From the NCBI RefSeq assembly GCF_013401555.1, contig NZ_CP058552.1, forward strand, positions 3,534,001 to 3,598,000: a stretch of 64,000 nucleotides of DNA. The letters are read 5' to 3'. The DNA comes from Paenibacillus sp. E222. GTDB lineage: Bacteria > Bacillota > Bacilli > Paenibacillales > Paenibacillaceae. Positions 22,464 to 31,890 of this stretch are shown piece after piece. Both the position numbers and the translations under genes were made by a program. The notes beneath the pieces were generated by a model that was given only the letters and a program-made list of their open reading frames with translations, did no database searches and had not been told where the DNA came from. Within the stretch, counting starts at the first letter, position 1. Every line of letters begins with the position of its first letter.

Positions 22464-23873
22464 ATGGCGAAACAACAGATCGGTGTCATTGGACTTGCAG
22501 TAATGGGCAAAAATTTGGCCCTTAACATTGAAAGCAGAGGTTTCACGGTATCGGTATTTAACCGTTCCCCGGAGAAAACCAACGATCTTCTGAAAGAAGC
22601 CGAAGGTAAAAACCTGACAGGCACATTCTCTATTGAAGAGTTTGTGGCATCCCTGGAATCCCCGCGCAAAATCCTGATTATGGTACAAGCTGGTTATGCA
22701 ACCGACGCTACCATTGAACAACTGCTTCCTCATTTGGATGAGGGCGACATCATTATTGATGGCGGTAACGCATACTTCCCTGACACCCAACGTCGCAGCA
22801 AAGAGCTGGAAGACAAAGGCATTCGCTTCATCGGTACAGGTGTATCCGGTGGGGAAGAAGGCGCGTTGAAAGGCCCGGCAATTATGCCAGGTGGACAAGA
22901 GAGTGCGTACAAGCTGGTTGAACCGATCCTGACAGCCATTTCGGCCAAAGTCGGGGACGATCCTTGTTGTACATACATCGGACCGGACGGTGCCGGACAC
23001 TATGTGAAAATGGTGCATAACGGTATCGAGTACGGAGATATGCAGTTGATTGGTGAAGCTTACCACTTGCTCAAATCTGTATTGAACGTATCCGTTGAAG
23101 AGTTGCATGAGATCTTCACCGAGTGGAATCAAGGGGAGCTGGACAGCTACCTGATCGAAATCACTGCAGATATCTTCTCCAAATATGATCCAGAAACAGG
23201 CAAACCAATGGTTGACGTCATTCTGGACGCGGCTGGACAAAAAGGAACAGGTAAATGGACAAGCCAAAGCGCGTTGGATCTCGGCGTTCCATTGTCCATG
23301 ATTACGGAATCCGTATTCTCCCGTTTCCTGTCTGCTATGAAGGACGAGCGTGTAGCAGCTAGCAAAATTCTGAATGGACCAGCAACTGAAGCGTTCTCTG
23401 GCGACAAAAAAGCGTTCATCGAGAATGTTCGCAAAGCCCTGTTTGCAAGTAAAATCGTATCCTACGCACAAGGCTTTGCCCAAATGCGCGCAGCTTCCGA
23501 CGAGTATGGCTGGGATCTGAAATACGGCAACATCGCCATGATCTTCCGTGGTGGCTGCATCATCCGTTCCCAGTTCCTGCAAAACATTAAAGAAGCGTAT
23601 GACAAAGATGCAGCACTGAAAAACCTGCTTCTGGATCCATACTTCCAAAACATTGTTGAATCCTACCAAGGTGCATGGCGTGAAGTTGTAGCTGCTGCGG
23701 TAACTCAAGGCGTTCCGGTTCCTGGGTTCTCCAGCGCATTGTCCTACTACGATAGCTACCGTACAGAGCGTTTGCCTGCAAACCTGCTGCAAGCACAACG
23801 TGACTACTTTGGCGCTCATACGTTCAAACGTCTGGACAAAGAAGGCGGCTTCCACCACAACTGGATGGAATAG
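22464..23873 (+). CDS. gndA: 6-phosphogluconate dehydrogenase, decarboxylating
   Basis: 469 residues, the full family length, starting at ATG 22464 after GGAGG. It oxidises 6-phosphogluconate to ribulose 5-phosphate and CO2 with NADP in the oxidative pentose phosphate pathway. The N-terminal Rossmann motif is [21 protein letters not shown] with the NADP-favouring NRS after it. The central catalytic helix is [16 protein letters not shown], and the 6PGDH signature is [14 protein letters not shown]. The C-terminal tail [12 protein letters not shown] closes the partner's active site. It supplies NADPH, and its product erythrose 4-phosphate feeds the shikimate genes aroK/aroA nearby, although these are separately transcribed. 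Confidence 0.97.
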   Translation: MAKQQIGVIGLAVMGKNLALNIESRGFTVSVFNRSPEKTNDLLKEAEGKNLTGTFSIEEFVASLESPRKILIMVQAGYATDATIEQLLPHLDEGDIIIDGGNAYFPDTQRRSKELEDKGIRFIGTGVSGGEEGALKGPAIMPGGQESAYKLVEPILTAISAKVGDDPCCTYIGPDGAGHYVKMVHNGIEYGDMQLIGEAYHLLKSVLNVSVEELHEIFTEWNQGELDSYLIEITADIFSKYDPETGKPMVDVILDAAGQKGTGKWTSQSALDLGVPLSMITESVFSRFLSAMKDERVAASKILNGPATEAFSGDKKAFIENVRKALFASKIVSYAQGFAQMRAASDEYGWDLKYGNIAMIFRGGCIIRSQFLQNIKEAYDKDAALKNLLLDPYFQNIVESYQGAWREVVAAAVTQGVPVPGFSSALSYYDSYRTERLPANLLQAQRDYFGAHTFKRLDKEGGFHHNWME

Positions 23874-23965
23874 TAGCGTATACGCAAGTCCGTGAAATCT
23901 GGCTAAAGTGTCCTGAATGAGGGGCCTTGGCTTGAAGCTAGGCATGGACAGAAGCTTGGAAAGGG

Positions 23966-24012
23966 GACTTGGAGAGTCGGTTCATACCGATGAGCTCCAG
24001 GTCTCTTTTTTA
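23966..24012 (+). terminator. Rho-independent terminator after gndA
   Basis: GACTTGGAG..CGGT-TCAT-ACCG..CTCCAGGTC followed by TCTTTTTTA. Confidence 0.85.
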
Positions 24013-24200
24013 TCGTATGTGTAAGCTGATCTGAGTTCGTTGAAATCGTTTGGAGTACATGGACATGCTTCGATATGCTCTGGAATTGCTTGCGGATGCT
24101 TATAAGGAAGTCGGTCACTATGGCCTTCCCCCGTCCGCAGGGCTGTGTTATGATAGGACAAAAGTGCTCACGAATTGCTTGAATTAAAGGAGTGTACACC
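24013..24200. other. Intergenic stretch before aroK
   Basis: No gene is seen. TTATGATAGG around 24147-24156 is a plausible -10 region for aroK; no clear -35 is visible. Confidence 0.45.
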
Positions 24201-24710
24201 TTGAGCAAGTCTAACAATATTATTCTCATCGGCATGATGGGAACTGGCAAATCAACCGTTGCTGACATGCTCGCACGCGAGCTGGGTTACCGACTGATTG
24301 ATGTGGACGCCGCGGTGGAAAAAGAGGAAGGCTGTACGATTCCTGAATTGTTCACAGGCAAGGGAGAGACGTATTTTCGCGATGCCGAGAGTCGCATGTT
24401 GTGCTCGGTGTTAGAGAAAAAGGCGCAGGTGATTGCAACCGGAGGCGGTGTGGTTCTGCGTTCGGACAACTGTGATGTTATGTCGAAGAACGGCTGGGTG
24501 GTTGCCCTGACTGCGGATCCGGCAGTGATCGTAGAACGCGTCAGCGGCTGTGATAACCGTCCGCTCTTGGCAGGCAATGCCGAGGAACGTATTCAGACGA
24601 TTATGCAGGAACGGAAGGACGCATATCGGTTTGCACATTACACAGTGGATACAACTGAGTTATCCGCTTCTGAAGTGACTCGTTTAATTTTAGCGCATTA
24701 CCGCGTCTAA
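24201..24710 (+). CDS. aroK: Shikimate kinase
   Basis: 169 residues from TTG 24201, 8 bases after AAAGGAG; the GTG at 24192 overlaps the ribosome binding site. It phosphorylates shikimate at O3 with ATP, the fifth step of the shikimate pathway. The P-loop is GMMGTGKST (11-19), the shikimate-binding DVDAAVE..E follows near residue 33, then FRDAESRM with the substrate-contacting Arg near 60, GGGVVLR near 80 and the lid region RPLLAG near 117. A second shikimate-pathway gene, aroA, lies 670 bases downstream across an inverted rhodanese gene. Confidence 0.95.
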   Translation: MSKSNNIILIGMMGTGKSTVADMLARELGYRLIDVDAAVEKEEGCTIPELFTGKGETYFRDAESRMLCSVLEKKAQVIATGGGVVLRSDNCDVMSKNGWVVALTADPAVIVERVSGCDNRPLLAGNAEERIQTIMQERKDAYRFAHYTVDTTELSASEVTRLILAHYRV

Positions 24711-24790
24711 GCTTGTAATTATGTGGAGGAAGATATGCCGACGGATTTAAAGTGGTGAATGGGGACGTGTTACCGCAGTAGATTGAAGTG

Positions 24791-24814
24791 AAAAACGGGC
24801 CGATTGGCCCGTTT
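24791..24814. terminator. Terminator between aroK and the rhodanese gene
   Basis: AAACGGGCC-GATT-GGCCCGTTT perfect stem. The T-run follows on the minus strand, serving the convergent rhodanese gene. Confidence 0.75.
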
Positions 24815-24907
24815 GACTGACGGTAAGGATCAGAATGCACAGTGGTTATAGAAAAATGCTGAATACAGCTATTTTATCCTAACCTTTAACCCCGATCCTG
24901 ATGCTCT

Positions 24908-25213
24908 TTATTCTTCCTCTTGCCATTGCAGCATGCCGCCAACCATATTGGTGCAGCCATCATATCCGAGCTGCTGCAAGTACTCACAGGCACGCTCGCT
25001 ACGGTATCCACTGCGGCAGATTAGAACAATCTCACCGGACTTTTGAATTTCGGACAGTCTGTCCGGAATCTGTCCAAGCGGGATGTGCTTGGCGCCCTCG
25101 ATCATGCCTTGTGCGACTTCATCGTCCTCACGGACGTCTATCATCTGCAGCTTCTCTCCCGCCTGCAAACGGCGGCGCAGCTCAGAAGGTTCAATTTCAG
25201 CAATTTGTGTCAT
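24908..25213 (-). CDS. Rhodanese-domain sulfurtransferase
   Basis: 101-residue single-domain rhodanese. LQMIDVREDDEVAQGMIEGAKHIPLGQI (23-50) and the active loop ICRSGYRS with catalytic C66 are both present, followed by LGYDGCTNMVGGMLQW. Such proteins carry persulfide sulfur in the cytosol. The ATG is preceded on the minus strand by AGAGGACCTG. It lies inverted between aroK and aroA and is transcribed alone. Confidence 0.92.
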   Translation of the reverse strand: MTQIAEIEPSELRRRLQAGEKLQMIDVREDDEVAQGMIEGAKHIPLGQIPDRLSEIQKSGEIVLICRSGYRSERACEYLQQLGYDGCTNMVGGMLQWQEEE

Positions 25214-25377
25214 ATTCAGGTCCTCTTTTCTGTATGGACTTAACGCCTATAATGATACCCAAGCGATGTATGGAATGTCAATTTGGCAGTTCAACATCAC
25301 CGCATGTATCCTGAACCAAATAGGTAACAGGATCATCTAACGAAGCACATTATGATCAATGAAGGAGAATTTCATCC

Positions 25378-26673
25378 ATGGACGTTATCGTTAAACCAAC
25401 CCCATCTCTGAACGGGGAAATTGGAGCTTTGTCTTCCAAAAACTACACCACACGCTACTTGCTTGCTGCTGCGCTGGCAGATGGCACAAGTACGATCCAT
25501 TACCCGGCTCATAGTGAAGATAGTGACGCTATGCGCAGATGTATTCGTGATCTTGGAGCGGTTCTTGAAGAAGATGATAGCAAAATCGTTATCCAAGGCT
25601 TCGGCAGCCATCCGCGTGATGTGCGTGAATTAAATGTAGGTAATGCGGGTGCAGTACTGCGTTTCCTGATGGGGATAACGGCACTTTGTCCAGAGGTTAC
25701 GTTTGTAAATACGTACCCGGATTCTCTTGGCAAACGCCCACATGATGACCTGATCGATGCACTTGGTCAGCTCGGCGTTGAGGTGCAGCATGAACAAGGA
25801 CGCTTGCCAATTACAATCAAAGGGGGTCAGGCCAAGGGTGGACATATCCGTGTATCCGGTTCGGTCAGCTCCCAGTATTTGAGCGCGTTGCTGTTTGTAA
25901 CTCCTCTTTTGGCCGAAGACAGCACGATTGAAGTATTAAACGACTTGAAATCCAAAGTGGTCATCGGTCAGACGCTGGAAGTATTGGAACAGGCGGGCAT
26001 CGTCATTCATGCGAGTGATGATTACATGTCCTTCCGCGTACCTGGCGGTCAAGCCTATAAACCGCAAACATATACCGTTCAAGGAGACTATCCGGGTTCA
26101 GCTGCAGTCCTCGCGGCAGCGGCTGTTACTCAATCGGATGTTAAAATTTTGCGATTGATGGAACAGAGCAAACAGGGTGAGCGTGCCATTGTTGACGTTC
26201 TGCGCATGATGGAAGTGCCGTTGACGCATGAGAACGATGTGGTACATGTTCAAGGAAACGGGAGATTGAAAGCCGTGGAATTCGACGGAGATGCCGCCAC
26301 AGACGCGGTTTTGGCGATGGTAGCGGCTGCTGTGTTTGCGGAAGGCACCTCACGGTTCTATAATGTAGAGAACTTACGTTACAAGGAATGTGACCGAATT
26401 ACGGATTATTTGAACGAACTGCGGAAGGCAGGAGCCAATGTAGAGGAACGTCAGGCCGAGATTATCGTACACGGTCGTCCGGAAGGCGTCGAAGGCGGCG
26501 TTGAGATTAACGCTCACTACGATCATCGCGTAATTATGGCACTGACCGTTGTTGGTCTGCGTTCCAAAGAACCGCTTCGTATTCGGGATGCACACCATGT
26601 AGCCAAGTCTTATCCCCAATATTTCGATCATTTGCAGGCGCTTGGCGCCTCGGTTCAATGGGTAAAAGAGTAA
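25378..26673 (+). CDS. aroA: Divergent 5-enolpyruvylshikimate-3-phosphate synthase (EPSP synthase)
   Basis: 431 residues with the two-domain inverted-barrel layout of EPSP synthase, joining PEP to shikimate 3-phosphate. The C-terminal motifs are recognisable: SGSVSSQYLSALL, GDYPGSAAVLAAAAV, LRYKECDRI (normally KESDRI), YDHRVIMAL and the catalytic Asp in the DGDAATDAVLAM region. The N-terminal motifs deviate: the usual K-S-x-(S/T)-x-R is K21-N-Y-T-T-R26, so the conserved Ser is Asn, and GNAGT is GNAGAVLRF. These residues line the PEP/glyphosate pocket. It belongs to a divergent branch; the sequence alone cannot show whether a second standard aroA exists elsewhere. GAAGGAG precedes the ATG. Confidence 0.88.
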   Translation: MDVIVKPTPSLNGEIGALSSKNYTTRYLLAAALADGTSTIHYPAHSEDSDAMRRCIRDLGAVLEEDDSKIVIQGFGSHPRDVRELNVGNAGAVLRFLMGITALCPEVTFVNTYPDSLGKRPHDDLIDALGQLGVEVQHEQGRLPITIKGGQAKGGHIRVSGSVSSQYLSALLFVTPLLAEDSTIEVLNDLKSKVVIGQTLEVLEQAGIVIHASDDYMSFRVPGGQAYKPQTYTVQGDYPGSAAVLAAAAVTQSDVKILRLMEQSKQGERAIVDVLRMMEVPLTHENDVVHVQGNGRLKAVEFDGDAATDAVLAMVAAAVFAEGTSRFYNVENLRYKECDRITDYLNELRKAGANVEERQAEIIVHGRPEGVEGGVEINAHYDHRVIMALTVVGLRSKEPLRIRDAHHVAKSYPQYFDHLQALGASVQWVKE

Positions 26674-26690
26674 AATAACACGTTTAAGAA

Positions 26691-26752
26691 GTTGTTCAAA
26701 AAACCGCTTCATCCCATCTTCTCGGTACTGAAAACCGGTCTTTTTGAACACG
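26691..26752. repeat. Short copy of a dispersed repeat with terminal inverted repeats
   Basis: Begins GTTGTTCAAAAAACCG and ends CGGTCTTTTTGAACACG, whose reverse complement resembles the left end. The core CTTCATCCCATCTTCTCGG plus TACTGAAAACCG recurs almost exactly at 35711-35751 in a longer copy. It lies between aroA and the CoA-binding gene and could also fold as an RNA hairpin. Confidence 0.75.
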
Positions 26753-26783
26753 CACTTTAAGCAGAAAAGGATGGTGCTTGAAC

Positions 26784-27218
26784 ATGGAATTTAACAATCC
26801 TACTCGTGAAGAAATTGGACAAATTTTGCGCAAGGCAGGCAACATTGCAGTCGTCGGCTTATCGGACAAATCAGATCGCACTTCCTATATGGTAGCGGAA
26901 GCGATGCAAAGCAGAGGTTATCGCATCATCCCGGTAAATCCACAGGTACAAGGTGAGATTCTCGGTGAGACAGTATATGCAACCCTCGCGGATATCCCTG
27001 AGCCGGTAGATATCGTGAACGTATTCCGCCGCGATGAATATTGCGCAGATGTCGCTCGTGAAGCTGCGGCGATCAAAGCAAATGTACTGTGGCTTCAGCT
27101 TGGTATCCACAGCGATGAAGCCGTACAGATTGCTGCTGAGAACGGCATGACAGCGGTAACGAATCGTTGTATCAAGGTAGAGGATTCCATCGTTCTGCGC
27201 GGTGCTGGACGCGGTTAA
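26784..27218 (+). CDS. CoA-binding domain protein (YccU-like)
   Basis: 144 residues forming a single Rossmann-like CoA-binding domain. The motif is NIAVVGLSDKSDRTSYMVAEAMQSRGYRIIPVNP (19-52), then YATLADIPEPVDIVNVFR near 70, and the C-terminal NRCIKVED near 134. ATG 26784 (AAAAGGATGG upstream) is preferred over TTG 26778 because the family begins MEFNNP(S/T)REEI. Homologues are small stand-alone proteins of unknown role related to succinyl-CoA synthetase alpha. A terminator follows directly. Confidence 0.92.
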   Translation: MEFNNPTREEIGQILRKAGNIAVVGLSDKSDRTSYMVAEAMQSRGYRIIPVNPQVQGEILGETVYATLADIPEPVDIVNVFRRDEYCADVAREAAAIKANVLWLQLGIHSDEAVQIAAENGMTAVTNRCIKVEDSIVLRGAGRG

Positions 27219-27231
27219 ATCTCGATCACTT

Positions 27232-27264
27232 AATCCCGTTAACCTCGAGTTGACGGGATTTTTC
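27232..27264 (+). terminator. Rho-independent terminator
   Basis: AATCCCGTTAACC..ACGGGATT with T-run, after the CoA-binding gene. Confidence 0.85.
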
Positions 27265-27314
27265 TGTTGTATACTTGGAATATTGAATAAATGACCAACA
27301 GGTTACTGTTTTGC

Positions 27315-27343
27315 TTTGACAAAACGTTGCGTAAAGCTTACCA
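27315..27343 (+). promoter_or_regulatory. Promoter of the PTS operon
   Basis: Perfect TTGACA followed by TACCAT with a 17-base spacer, about 25 bases before the EIICBA start. No antiterminator (RAT) hairpin or cre is evident between promoter and gene. Confidence 0.5.
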
Positions 27344-27368
27344 TCTAGGATAGAAAGGAGAGGTCGCC

Positions 27369-29249
27369 ATGAATTGGCTCGGATCCTTGCAGCAGCTCGG
27401 ACGAGCGGTAATGCTGCCTACAATGGTCCTTCCCGCCGCCGCAATTTTGCTGAGTGTTGGCAGTTTGCCCTGGGACGCCTGGGGATTGAAAGTTGTTGGT
27501 GAAGTGTCTACCGTGGCCGGACACGGTATTTTTTATTTTTTGCCGTATTTGTTCGCTGTCGGTGTAGCGCTGGGACTCTCCAACCAGGCCGGACAAGCGG
27601 GACTCGCTGCTCTGGCTGGTATTGTGATATATGATCAGGTGACTCGCAATTTCGGGGATGGCACCGTTCAACCTGCTTCCTTAATCGGAATTATTCTCGG
27701 TGCACTTGCCGGGGTGACGCATAATCGGTTCAAAAGTATTAAACTGCCCGAAATCTTACAGTTTTTCGGTGGTTCCAGGTTTGTTTTGCTCATCGTAGGG
27801 CTGTGCTCGGCACTGTTCTCCTTCTTTATGTTATGGATCGCACCCATTTTGCAACATGCATTGAACGCCATCGCCACCTGGGAATACAGTCTCGGCGGTT
27901 TTGGGCTGTTTATATATGGGGTCCTGTACAGGGTGTTGGTGGCCTTCGGACTGCATCATCTGCTGAACAATGTGTTCTGGTTCCAACTGGGGACGTATGA
28001 AACAGCAGACGGCAATATTGTGCAAGGGGATTTGCCGCGATTTTTTGCGGGTGATCCAACAGCAGGGTATTTTATGGCCGGGTTATTCCCGATCATGATG
28101 TTTGCGATTCCAGCGATTGCCTTTGCGATTATTCAGGAGGCAAGGGAAGACCTGAAGCCGAAAATCAAAAAAACATTTCTTACTTCCGCACTTGTTTGTT
28201 TTCTGACAGGGGTATCGGAGCAGATTGAGTTTGCCTTTTTGTTTGCGGCACCCTATCTGTTCATCGTGCATGCAGTCATGTCGGGACTTGCGATGTGGAT
28301 CAGTTACTGGCTTGATATACGCCATGGGTTCTCCTACTCGGCTGGCATTATTGACTACATACTCAATTTCCATCTATCGGAGAATGCTTGGAAGCTCATA
28401 CCGATTGGCATACTATATGGGTTGGTCTATTATTTCCTGTTTAGGTGGGCGATTCGCACGTTCAAGATTCCAACTCCAGGACGCGAAGAGGGGTCCATGC
28501 TGGAAGATTGGGTAGGTAACATTCCTTATCAAGCTCCTCTCATTTTGGAAGCATTGGGCGGGAAAGAAAACATTGTGCAGGTAGAGGCCTGCATTACACG
28601 ACTTCGACTCACCGTGCATAATGATCGATTAATCGATACAGGTGCAATGAAGAGTATGGGGTCTGCAGGGCTGATCAAGCTGGGTGGCGGTAACGTACAA
28701 GTGGTATTTGGCACCTATTCGGAATTAATCCGGGAAGAGATTGCGAAGCTGCTTGAACGGGATCTGCAACAAGTTCTGTTCTGTGCGCCTGTGCAGGGTA
28801 AAATGCTGCCGATTGAAGAGGTGCCGGATCAGATATTTGCAGCCAAGCTTGTGGGCGATGGTGTAGCCTTTGTCCCGGAAAAGGGAGAGCTGGTCTCGCC
28901 TGTGTACGGAACGATTATGCACATGTATCCGACAATGCATGCCTTGGGCATTTCGACTCGGGAAGGGCTTGAGGTGCTGCTGCATATCGGTATCGACACT
29001 TCCCAACTGAAAGGCCACTTTGAAGCCTTTGTTCAGGAAGGGGACACGGTGGAGCCGGGGCAGTTGTTAATCAAGTTTGACCTAGCTGTACTGCGAGCCG
29101 AGGCGGCATCGCTGACGACACCAATGGTGATCACGAATCCCGATCGTGTCAAATCATGGAGCTTTGCTCCATTTAAGCAAGTTAAGAAAGGTCAGGCATC
29201 CGTTATGTCCGTGGTGCTCTATGACAGGAACGTTGGAGGGGTAGAATGA
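27369..29249 (+). CDS. PTS EIICBA transporter, glucose/N-acetylglucosamine family
   Basis: 626 residues; imports and phosphorylates a hexose or amino-hexose. EIIC is the N-terminal ~370 residues (LGRAVMLPTMVLPAAAILLSVG, ALGLSNQAGQAGLAA, GLHHLLNNVFWF, FFAGDPTAGYFMAGLFPIMMF, TGVSEQIEFAFLF). EIIB carries the phosphocysteine C408 in VEACITRLRLTV. EIIA shows H524 (YPTMHALG) and the phosphohistidine H539 (EVLLHIGIDT). The FFAGDPTAG..FP motif is shared with NagE/NagP GlcNAc transporters, but glucose cannot be excluded. GAAAGGAGAGG supports ATG 27369. It overlaps ptsI by 4 bases. Confidence 0.92.
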   Translation: MNWLGSLQQLGRAVMLPTMVLPAAAILLSVGSLPWDAWGLKVVGEVSTVAGHGIFYFLPYLFAVGVALGLSNQAGQAGLAALAGIVIYDQVTRNFGDGTVQPASLIGIILGALAGVTHNRFKSIKLPEILQFFGGSRFVLLIVGLCSALFSFFMLWIAPILQHALNAIATWEYSLGGFGLFIYGVLYRVLVAFGLHHLLNNVFWFQLGTYETADGNIVQGDLPRFFAGDPTAGYFMAGLFPIMMFAIPAIAFAIIQEAREDLKPKIKKTFLTSALVCFLTGVSEQIEFAFLFAAPYLFIVHAVMSGLAMWISYWLDIRHGFSYSAGIIDYILNFHLSENAWKLIPIGILYGLVYYFLFRWAIRTFKIPTPGREEGSMLEDWVGNIPYQAPLILEALGGKENIVQVEACITRLRLTVHNDRLIDTGAMKSMGSAGLIKLGGGNVQVVFGTYSELIREEIAKLLERDLQQVLFCAPVQGKMLPIEEVPDQIFAAKLVGDGVAFVPEKGELVSPVYGTIMHMYPTMHALGISTREGLEVLLHIGIDTSQLKGHFEAFVQEGDTVEPGQLLIKFDLAVLRAEAASLTTPMVITNPDRVKSWSFAPFKQVKKGQASVMSVVLYDRNVGGVE

Positions 29250-31006
29250 AGATACAAGGCATCAACGGCGCTGCAGGCATAGCCATCGGCAAAGCATTTG
29301 TCCTGCCCAGTTGGGAATGGGATCTGCCGGATCAGAAGATGGATTCAGTGGATCTCGCCCAAGAGTTCGAACGGCTGTACGAGGGCATACGGACATCGAA
29401 GGATGAGATTGAATATATCAAGAACGAGTTCAAGGAAGTGGTCGGTCCTGAAGAGTCCAGCATCTTTGATGCGCATCTGGCTATTCTGGAAGATCCGGTG
29501 TTCATGAACGAAATTCGCGGCATTATTGAACGGCAGTACAAAGCAGCAGAAGTAGCCGTCAAAGAAGCCATTGATCATTTTGTCACCATGTTCGATCTGC
29601 TTGACGACGAGTATATGAAGGAGCGGGCGATCGACATTAAGGATGTGGGTAACCGTCTGTTAAAACATCTGCTGGGCGCACCGGAAATTACGCTCCCATC
29701 GGATACCCAGCCTTATATACTCGTGGCCAAAGAGCTGTCGCCCTCTCAATTGGCGCATTTGAATCCAAGCCACGTGCTGGGCATTGTGACACTTATCGGA
29801 GGCAAAACGTCACATTCGGCAATTATGGCTCGTGCCCTTGGCATTCCTCTCGTTTCCGGTCTGGAGGCGAGTCTTGGCATGCCGGTAGAGACCGGAGATA
29901 TGTTGGTTGTCGATGGAGATAACGGCCTCGTCTTTACGGAGCCGGACCGCAAGACGATTGAACGTTACACGATGATTCGCAGCAAACAACTGAAGAAAAA
30001 AGAACAGCTGCAGGTACTTGCAACAGTGGATGCCGTAACTAAAGACGGTTCCGTTCTGCATCTGGCTTCTAACATCAGTTCCGTCAAGGAACTGGATATG
30101 GCACTGAAACATGGGGCGAAGGGCGTGGGGTTGTTCCGGACAGAGTTCCTATACATGGACCGTGCTACGTTCCCTGGTGAGCAGGAACAGTATGAGGTCT
30201 ATCGTCTTGTCGCTGAGAAAACTGCAGGTCAGTCTGTCGTTATTCGTACGCTAGATATTGGTGGTGACAAGCAGCTAGATTACTTTGAACTGCCAGAAGA
30301 AGATAATCCATTTCTCGGATATCGTGCGATTCGGATCAGTCTGGACCGCAAAGATCTTTTCAAAACGCAGCTCACAGCCATTCTGCGTGCCAGTGCTGCG
30401 GGCAATGTCAAAATTATGTACCCGATGATTTCTTCGGTAGAAGAACTTCAGGAGGCCAATGAAATCCTGCGTGAAGCGATGTCTGATCTGGACGAGCGAG
30501 AATTGCCGTACGATCCGCATATTCAGGTGGGCATCATGATTGAGGTTCCCGCAGCGGTGATGATAGCCGATCTGCTTGCCGAGGAAGCTGATTTCTTCAG
30601 TATTGGTACCAATGATCTAGTGCAATATGTACTGGCTGTGGACCGAATGAATGAGCAGATTGCACATATGTATCATCCGTATCACCCGGCTGTACTGCGC
30701 ATGCTTCGTGCAACAGTGGAGGCGGCTCACACGGCAGGCATTGATGTCAGTGTATGCGGAGAGATGGCAGGAGACGAGCGCTCGATTCCCCTATGGCTGG
30801 AGCTGGGGATCAGCAATCTGAGCATGTCTCCACAATCTTTGCTGCGTGTGAAGCACAGGGTATTGAATACGACGGCTGCTGCTGCCAAAGAGGCAGCTCA
30901 TGATTGCTTCACTTTGCGGACAAGTGCAGATATCGAACAGCGTTTGCAGGTCTTCAATGATTCGATGGGCAGTCCGGATGAACAGAGTGGATCGAACGCA
31001 TCTTGA
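29246..31006 (+). CDS. ptsI: PTS enzyme I (phosphoenolpyruvate-protein phosphotransferase)
   Basis: 586 residues, close to the 570-575 typical length. It transfers phosphate from PEP to HPr in the cytosol. The N-terminal domain has GAAGIAIGKAFVL, and the phosphorylated histidine is H190 in GGKTSHSAIMAR. The PEP-binding barrel has VGLFRTEFLYMDR, IRTLDIGGDKQLDY, GYRAIRISLDRKDLF, IMIEVPAAVMIAD, FSIGTNDLVQY and CGEMAG. The start ATGA overlap with the EIICBA stop couples translation. No ptsH lies beside it, unlike the usual ptsGHI order. Confidence 0.96.
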   Translation: MKIQGINGAAGIAIGKAFVLPSWEWDLPDQKMDSVDLAQEFERLYEGIRTSKDEIEYIKNEFKEVVGPEESSIFDAHLAILEDPVFMNEIRGIIERQYKAAEVAVKEAIDHFVTMFDLLDDEYMKERAIDIKDVGNRLLKHLLGAPEITLPSDTQPYILVAKELSPSQLAHLNPSHVLGIVTLIGGKTSHSAIMARALGIPLVSGLEASLGMPVETGDMLVVDGDNGLVFTEPDRKTIERYTMIRSKQLKKKEQLQVLATVDAVTKDGSVLHLASNISSVKELDMALKHGAKGVGLFRTEFLYMDRATFPGEQEQYEVYRLVAEKTAGQSVVIRTLDIGGDKQLDYFELPEEDNPFLGYRAIRISLDRKDLFKTQLTAILRASAAGNVKIMYPMISSVEELQEANEILREAMSDLDERELPYDPHIQVGIMIEVPAAVMIADLLAEEADFFSIGTNDLVQYVLAVDRMNEQIAHMYHPYHPAVLRMLRATVEAAHTAGIDVSVCGEMAGDERSIPLWLELGISNLSMSPQSLLRVKHRVLNTTAAAAKEAAHDCFTLRTSADIEQRLQVFNDSMGSPDEQSGSNAS

Positions 31007-31086
31007 ATAGGATATTTTCAAATAAATACCTTTAAGTGAAAATATTAACTTTTGTATAGTTTTGGAAAATAGTCTTATTTCAACGA

Positions 31087-31124
31087 TAAAGCCCCACGCC
31101 ATATTGGCGAGGGGCTTTGTTTTA
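31087..31124. terminator. Bidirectional terminator between ptsI and the PfpI gene
   Basis: AAAGCCCC-ACGCCATATTGGCG-AGGGGCTTT with T/A runs on both sides; it overlaps the stop codon of the minus-strand gene. Confidence 0.85.
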
Positions 31125-31646
31125 TTTTTCAGCAAGGGCATCGCAAAATGCTTTGCCATACGGCGGAAGGTCAGGTGGACGACGAGCTGAAATGATGTGT
31201 CCATCCACAACAACGGCTTCATCTTTCCAGATGGCTCCCGCGTTTTCCATGTCATCCCGGATGCCTGGTGTAGAAGTCACCGTAACCCCGTCCAGTATTT
31301 TGGCGGATATCAGTACCCAGCCTGCATGACAGATCTGTCCAATCGGCTTACGATCCACATGCATTTCCTTGACGAGTTCAAGTACTTTAGGATAGCGACG
31401 AAGCTTGTCCGGTGCCCAGCCGCCGGGTACAAGAATACCATCATATTGTGAACTATCGAGTTCATCAAAACTGTATTCCGCCTCGGCGGGAACACCATAT
31501 TTACCAATGTAGGTTTTGCCTTTCTTCTCTCCGGCGAGATGCACCTCAGCGCCTTCTTCACGGACACGATGCACCGGATACCACAGTTCCAGATCTTCGA
31601 ATTCCTCATCGACCAGGGCGATGACTTTTTTGCCTGTTAATCTCAT
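31122..31646 (-). CDS. DJ-1/PfpI family protein
   Basis: 174 residues. Of three consecutive ATGs after AAGGAG, the last (31646) has the best spacing. It is a flavodoxin-like glutamine-amidotransferase fold with nucleophile elbow GQICHAGW (C106, H107) and acidic partner in VDEEFED near residue 15. SRR-type and PPDLPPYGKAF C-terminal motifs place it with PfpI/YhbO/YraA proteins, described as deglycases or chaperone-type stress proteins; the protease name is historical. Monocistronic. Confidence 0.92.
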   Translation of the reverse strand: MRLTGKKVIALVDEEFEDLELWYPVHRVREEGAEVHLAGEKKGKTYIGKYGVPAEAEYSFDELDSSQYDGILVPGGWAPDKLRRYPKVLELVKEMHVDRKPIGQICHAGWVLISAKILDGVTVTSTPGIRDDMENAGAIWKDEAVVVDGHIISARRPPDLPPYGKAFCDALAEK

Positions 31647-31890
31647 CATCATCTCTCCTTTTGCGGTAATTAGCACATAGCGTCTTTATTGTAACAGATT
31701 ATCAAGGTGACTTCATCGTCATGCAATCTAGCGATCGGGGAAGCGATTACAACTCAATGAACGCCTACATTCGACAACCTTCTTCTGGAGACGGTGGTAA
31801 TTTGTGCAACCTATGGTGTATAGCAGGATTTGAGCGGAAATAGGTCGAATGGTATCTGTATAAGAGTATGGAACGAATGGGGTGATGACT

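Noticed and set aside
22398..23945. 515-residue open frame on the minus strand opposite gndA
   Set aside because: It mirrors the strongly codon-biased gndA gene, its product is Cys/Phe/Val-rich without any domain pattern, and no ribosome binding site is seen. It is an antisense shadow.
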